Below the pieces are notes generated by a model. The model had not been told where the DNA came from, did not search any database, and saw nothing but the letters and a program-made list of their open reading frames with translations. From GCA-002282575 sp964646525 (lineage in GTDB: Bacteria; Pseudomonadota; Gammaproteobacteria; Thiomicrospirales; Thiomicrospiraceae), in contig CAZYER010000022.1 of assembly GCA_964646525.1 (NCBI GenBank), forward strand, positions 1 to 25,445: 25,445 nt of DNA. The letters are read 5' to 3'. Every line of letters starts with the position of its first letter. Position 1 is the stretch's first letter. Shown here piece by piece: positions 22,608-25,445 of the stretch. The translations under genes were made by a program, and so were the position numbers.

Positions 22608-23551
22608 ACAATGCGATCCGAAGCATCTCTTCCAGCCACGCGACGTAGGTCATCATAACGTTGACGCACACGACCTTTAGAAAGCACTTGCATCGCGTAA
22701 CTGCGTAAGCTTCTCGGTTGAATGTCGAATGGCATACCCTTACTACAAACCGAAGGGACTTGCAAACTGAGGTAATTATCAAACGTCATCATGGGAGAAG
22801 GCATCAATCCCATTAAACGAGCCGTAAAACGCGACAAGGCATCGGGCAGCGCCATAAAATCAACTCTATGCCCTGTCATTTCTGCAATCAGCTGCCACAA
22901 CTCCATCAACGTATAAATCTGGCCGCCACAGAGCTCATAGGTTTGGCCAATAGCAGATTTATCTGTGAGCGAACTCACGATAACGCGCGCCACATCCTCA
23001 ACCCACACAGGTGACAATTCTGATTTAGGACAAACCACAGGCATAATCGGTGTTAAAGCCAGTAAGCGAGCGAATGAATTAACAAACTTATCACCCTCAC
23101 CAAACATAACGGAAGGTCGCAATAAAGTAACTTCTAAGTCAGTAGCGGCTAAGACCCGCTCTGCTTCGGCTTTAGAGCGCAAATAGCGGCTCGGCGCCTC
23201 TTCACTCGCTCCCAAGGCAGAAATGTGAATCAGCCTCCTCACCCCTTCCACCTCGCAGGCTATTGCTAACTTACGAACTAAATCAACGTGTACTGATCTA
23301 AAAGTTGTTTTTCCAGATTCATGCAAGATACCAATTAAATTAATCACCACATCGTGACCGCGTAACAACTTGCGTAATTGCAAATCGCTAAAGTGTTCAA
23401 TCGGCAGCACCGTAACATTCGGAATCAGCCTCAAATCGCGCTGACGCTCAGGACGACGCACCGGCACAGTCAGTTGATGCCCTTGGGCAGATAATTGACG
23501 CATCAGTGCACGACCGACAAAACCTGAACCACCTAATACCAAGACGCGCAT
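22604..23551 (-). CDS. NDUFA9-like NAD(P)-binding protein (atypical short-chain dehydrogenase)
   Basis: A 315-residue protein with an N-terminal Rossmann fold, MRVLVLGGSGFVGRAL, whose GGSGFVG loop (7-13) is the nucleotide-binding motif of extended/atypical SDRs. VINLIGIL, VRRLIHISALGA, RYLRSKAEAERVL (degenerate YxxxK as RYLRSK) and LRPSVMFGEGD follow in the order seen in the complex I NDUFA9-subunit family and related NAD-dependent epimerases. The bacterial members have no settled function: roles in quinone biology or as redox-sensing assembly factors have been suggested. The ATG at 23551 has a GAGG site. Upstream in-frame codons (MYYNDLRLW) are not family-like. Its coupling to cca is common in gammaproteobacteria and does not reveal the substrate. 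Confidence 0.82.
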   Translation of the reverse strand: MRVLVLGGSGFVGRALMRQLSAQGHQLTVPVRRPERQRDLRLIPNVTVLPIEHFSDLQLRKLLRGHDVVINLIGILHESGKTTFRSVHVDLVRKLAIACEVEGVRRLIHISALGASEEAPSRYLRSKAEAERVLAATDLEVTLLRPSVMFGEGDKFVNSFARLLALTPIMPVVCPKSELSPVWVEDVARVIVSSLTDKSAIGQTYELCGGQIYTLMELWQLIAEMTGHRVDFMALPDALSRFTARLMGLMPSPMMTFDNYLSLQVPSVCSKGMPFDIQPRSLRSYAMQVLSKGRVRQRYDDLRRVAGRDASDRIV

Positions 23552-23591
23552 CCACAACCTCAAATCGTTATAATACAAAACATAGCTCTCA

Positions 23592-23620
23592 ATTCTAGGT
23601 AGTCGCTAGAGTTAGGTCAA
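23592..23620 (-). promoter_or_regulatory. Sigma-70 promoter of the NDUFA9-like/cca operon
   Basis: On the minus strand: -35 TTGACC (23620-23615), an exact 17-base spacer and -10 TAGAAT (23597-23592). The start point would be about 35 bases ahead of the chosen ATG at 23551. It lies in the short divergent region shared with the YcgL-like gene. Confidence 0.6.
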
Positions 23621-23681
23621 CCATCATTACCCTGTTATGGATCTTATTTACTTAAATTTAACTGTAGGAATCTTTTCAATC

Positions 23682-24005
23682 ATGTCTGTAGCTATTCCAA
23701 CAAGCACCTATCGTCATTTCAAAAAAGAAGCCACCTATTTATATCTTTCACAAAAACTAGGATGGGAAAAGCTACCTGAAGCACTGCAACAACAATTCCC
23801 TCAGTCACATCACGTCATTGACTTTGACATGACTCCCAGTCGCAAACTGGCAAGAGCGGATAGTCAAAAAGTCTATGAGTCATTATGCAACGATGGCTAT
23901 TATCTGCAACTACCACCGAGTGATCCTTCCGCTTTACAAGCGATGGAAGATCGCTGGGTCACTGAACAACAGGCAGCTTTGTCTAGGACTAGCACTAACA
24001 ACTAA
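23682..24005 (+). CDS. YcgL domain-containing protein
   Basis: A small cytoplasmic protein of 107 residues. The recognisable parts are TYLYLSQKLGWEKLPEAL near the start and, after the middle, RKLARADSQKVYESL followed by DGYYLQLPPSD. These match the YcgL family (E. coli YcgL has YLYV...VPEEL and GYYLQLPPP). The family has a solved fold but no assigned function. The ATG at 23682 is preferred over one 45 bases upstream because it has an AGGAA site and gives the family length. The Cys-x-Val/Ile-Tyr-Arg-Ser opening of E. coli YcgL is replaced by STYRHFKKE. It is commonly found next to rnd in gammaproteobacteria. Here it stands alone before sodB. Confidence 0.8.
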   Translation: MSVAIPTSTYRHFKKEATYLYLSQKLGWEKLPEALQQQFPQSHHVIDFDMTPSRKLARADSQKVYESLCNDGYYLQLPPSDPSALQAMEDRWVTEQQAALSRTSTNN

Positions 24006-24062
24006 TCCTGAGTAAAATAGTCAGGTATTATTTTCTCTACGATTCTATTGGAGCTTTTGATC

Positions 24063-24656
24063 ATGTCGCACACCTTGCCTGCTTTACCTTACGCTTATAA
24101 CGCTTTGGCGCCTTATATTGGTGAAGAAACCATGACCCTTCATCACACCAAGCATCATCAAGCTTATGTTGACAATCTTAATCGTTTGGTGGTCGGCACT
24201 GAATTTGAAGGCAAAAGCCTAGAAGATATCGTGAAAACGGCGCCTGCTGGCGGTATTTTCAATAATGCTGGACAACATTGGAATCATAATCAATTCTGGA
24301 CGATGATGGCACCACCAAGTGCTGGCGGTGGTGTTGCACCTACAGGAAAACTTATGGATGCGATGACAAAAAGCTTTGGTTCTTTTGATGATTTCAAAGC
24401 AAAATTCGAGGCTACAGGATTGGCAACCTTTGGTTCGGGTTGGGCATGGTTAGCCCAAAATGCCGATGGTAGCCTAGAGTTAGTGAGCAGCTCCAATGCA
24501 GGCAATCCATTGCAAATGGGTAAAAATGCCTTATTAGGTGTTGATGTTTGGGAGCATGCCTACTATGTTGACTACCGTAATCGCCGTGCTGATTATCTAA
24601 AAGGTTTCTGGTCTGTCGTTAACTGGAACAACGTAGCTGAGCGCTTTAACGGTTAA
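24063..24656 (+). CDS. sodB: Iron-type superoxide dismutase
   Basis: A 197-residue Fe/Mn superoxide dismutase converting superoxide into oxygen and peroxide in the cytoplasm. The metal ligands are visible in LHHTKHHQAYV (first His), WNHNQFW (second His) and DVWEHAYYVDYRNRR (Asp and third His). The Gln in NNAGQHWNH next to the second His is the Fe-type signature. The wording FNNAGQHWNHNQFW and YRNRRADYLKGFW resembles, from memory, alphaproteobacterial SODs more than typical gammaproteobacterial SodB, so transfer is possible. The ATG at 24063 has a GGAG site. An upstream in-frame start would add MELLI. It lies 57 bases after the YcgL gene. Confidence 0.94.
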   Translation: MSHTLPALPYAYNALAPYIGEETMTLHHTKHHQAYVDNLNRLVVGTEFEGKSLEDIVKTAPAGGIFNNAGQHWNHNQFWTMMAPPSAGGGVAPTGKLMDAMTKSFGSFDDFKAKFEATGLATFGSGWAWLAQNADGSLELVSSSNAGNPLQMGKNALLGVDVWEHAYYVDYRNRRADYLKGFWSVVNWNNVAERFNG

Positions 24657-24678
24657 TCGAAACGCTTTACCTTACGCC

Positions 24679-24716
24679 AACCGAGCCTAGTGCTCGGTTT
24701 GTCGTTTAAGGCGACA
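24679..24716 (+). terminator. Tandem hairpins after sodB
   Basis: AACCGAGC (24679-24686) pairs perfectly with GCTCGGTT (24692-24699) around a five-base loop. A small TGTCG/CGACA hairpin (24700-24704 and 24712-24716) follows directly. The T tract is short, so the intrinsic terminator may be weak. Confidence 0.6.
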
Positions 24717-24754
24717 AAGAAAACGTCAAACCTGATTATGTACACAGTTTGTGG

Positions 24755-24760
24755 TAAAAT
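24755..24760 (+). promoter_or_regulatory. Candidate extended -10 promoter of the PCM-like gene
   Basis: TAAAAT preceded by TGG forms an extended -10 element 34 bases ahead of the ATG at 24795. The -35 position (24732-24737, CTGATT) is a poor match. An AGGAG ribosome site lies 7 bases before the start codon. Confidence 0.5.
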
Positions 24761-24794
24761 CTGAAAAATTTTAAGTTTACAGCAGGAGCCAAAC

Positions 24795-25445
24795 ATGGAC
24801 TATGCCCTAGCGCACTTTAACATGATCGAACAACAAATCCGTCCATGGGATGTGTTAGATATGAGAATTCTAGACGTCATGGCAGCAACACCACGTCACC
24901 CTTTCGTGCCAGATGGCTTTGAAAGTCTTGCTTACAGCGAAACATCTATTCCATTAAGCGATCAATCAATGATGTTAGAACCTAAAATCATTGGTCGATT
25001 TCTACAGGCAACGAATCCTCAACCGAACGAGAAGGCACTTGAAGTAGGAACAGGTTCGGGCTACCAAACAGCACTGTTAGCAAAACTCTGCCAAGAGGTG
25101 GACAGCATTGAAATCGATGAGCAATTAGCACATCAGGCCAAATCTAAACTGACACAGCTCGGGTACCAAAACATTCATTGCAATACGGGCAACGCTTACG
25201 ACTTGTTGCTGAACAAACAATATGATGTTATTGTCGTTAACGGCTCGGTGGCCATGAAACCAGAAACTTGGCTGAAGTCATTGACCTTGGGAGGGCGTTG
25301 TGTTGTGGTGATTGGTACGGGGTCTGCGATGCAAGCGATTTGCTACACACGAACGGAAGAACAACAATGGACAGAAGAAACGCTATTTGAAACGGAACTA
25401 ACTCCGCTGGCTGGTCCTAAACCTGAAACGGTGTTTAGCTTTTAA
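24795..25445 (+). CDS. PCM-like protein-L-isoaspartate O-methyltransferase family protein
   Basis: A 216-residue SAM-dependent methyltransferase. Motif I ALEVGTGSGYQTALLAKL begins at residue 81, a post-I acidic segment VDSIEID follows, and DVIVVNGSVAMKPETWL gives motif II. The N-terminal part NMIEQQIRPWDVLD and ATPRHPFVPDGFESLAYSE is that of the PCM family. True PCM repairs L-isoaspartate and carries GQTISQP at the substrate site. Here the corresponding stretch reads SDQSMMLEP (55-63), losing the Ser/Thr pair. This form is, from memory, the one found next to tolC in many proteobacteria. Its own substrate is unknown. The TAA is the final three bases of the window, so the neighbour that would test this is not visible. 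Confidence 0.85.
   Translation: MDYALAHFNMIEQQIRPWDVLDMRILDVMAATPRHPFVPDGFESLAYSETSIPLSDQSMMLEPKIIGRFLQATNPQPNEKALEVGTGSGYQTALLAKLCQEVDSIEIDEQLAHQAKSKLTQLGYQNIHCNTGNAYDLLLNKQYDVIVVNGSVAMKPETWLKSLTLGGRCVVVIGTGSAMQAICYTRTEEQQWTEETLFETELTPLAGPKPETVFSF

Noticed and set aside
24007..24025. CCTGA ... TCAGG inverted repeat before sodB
   Set aside because: Five base pairs only, with no T tract and no match to a known Fur or other operator; too weak to call.

Overview
The window is about 25.4 kb of gammaproteobacterial chromosome with moderate to low GC. It carries one foreign-looking edge on the left. The rest is dense housekeeping DNA. The block ndk-rlmN-rodZ-hisS-yfgM-bamB-der is a known gammaproteobacterial order. 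The cluster tkt-gap-pgk-pyk-fba, with a Calvin-type class II aldolase, resembles Thiotrichales/Methylophaga/Hydrogenovibrio-like lineages. No RuBisCO, phosphoribulokinase or rRNA is visible, so autotrophy cannot be claimed and the genus is not named. I see no tRNA, CRISPR array or transposase.

Layout. (1) Positions 1-2289, minus strand: a ParA ATPase and a ParB-like protein of the kind found at one end of PFGI-1/ICEclc-type integrative conjugative elements. The parB reading frame stops early, and a short in-frame tail follows that still looks coding. (2) 2420-4011, plus strand: a CcsA/YpjD-type membrane protein translationally coupled to an inositol-monophosphatase-family enzyme. (3) 4035-6588, minus strand: a membrane-anchored DNA/RNA non-specific endonuclease and a chemoreceptor. 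(4) 6663-13255, minus strand: a tightly packed operon ndk, rlmN, a short rodZ, hisS, yfgM, bamB, der. The pilF and ispG genes usual in this block are absent. (5) 13403-20487, minus strand: tkt, gap, pgk, pyk, fba. The first three spacers each hold a strong RNA hairpin, and a clear Rho-independent terminator follows fba. (6) 20659-21267, minus strand: an OmpA-family lipid/peptidoglycan-type envelope protein with its own promoter and terminator. (7) 21381-23551, minus strand: cca (tRNA CCA-adding enzyme) coupled to an NDUFA9-like NAD(P)-binding protein. (8) 23682-25445, plus strand: a YcgL-domain protein, an iron-type superoxide dismutase and a PCM-like methyltransferase whose stop codon is the last base of the window.

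How the parts work together. The central carbon cluster covers the lower, reversible triose part of glycolysis/gluconeogenesis plus the transketolase and aldolase steps shared with the pentose phosphate or Calvin cycles. The ndk-der operon joins nucleotide supply, ribosome and tRNA maturation (RlmN, HisS, Der) with envelope assembly (RodZ, YfgM, BamB).

I did not find a clearly new multi-gene system. The points most worth a second look are the mobile-element edge with its eroded parB, the truncated RodZ, the Cys/His tail on transketolase, the hairpins between the carbon-cluster genes, and the PCM-like protein with an altered active-site segment.
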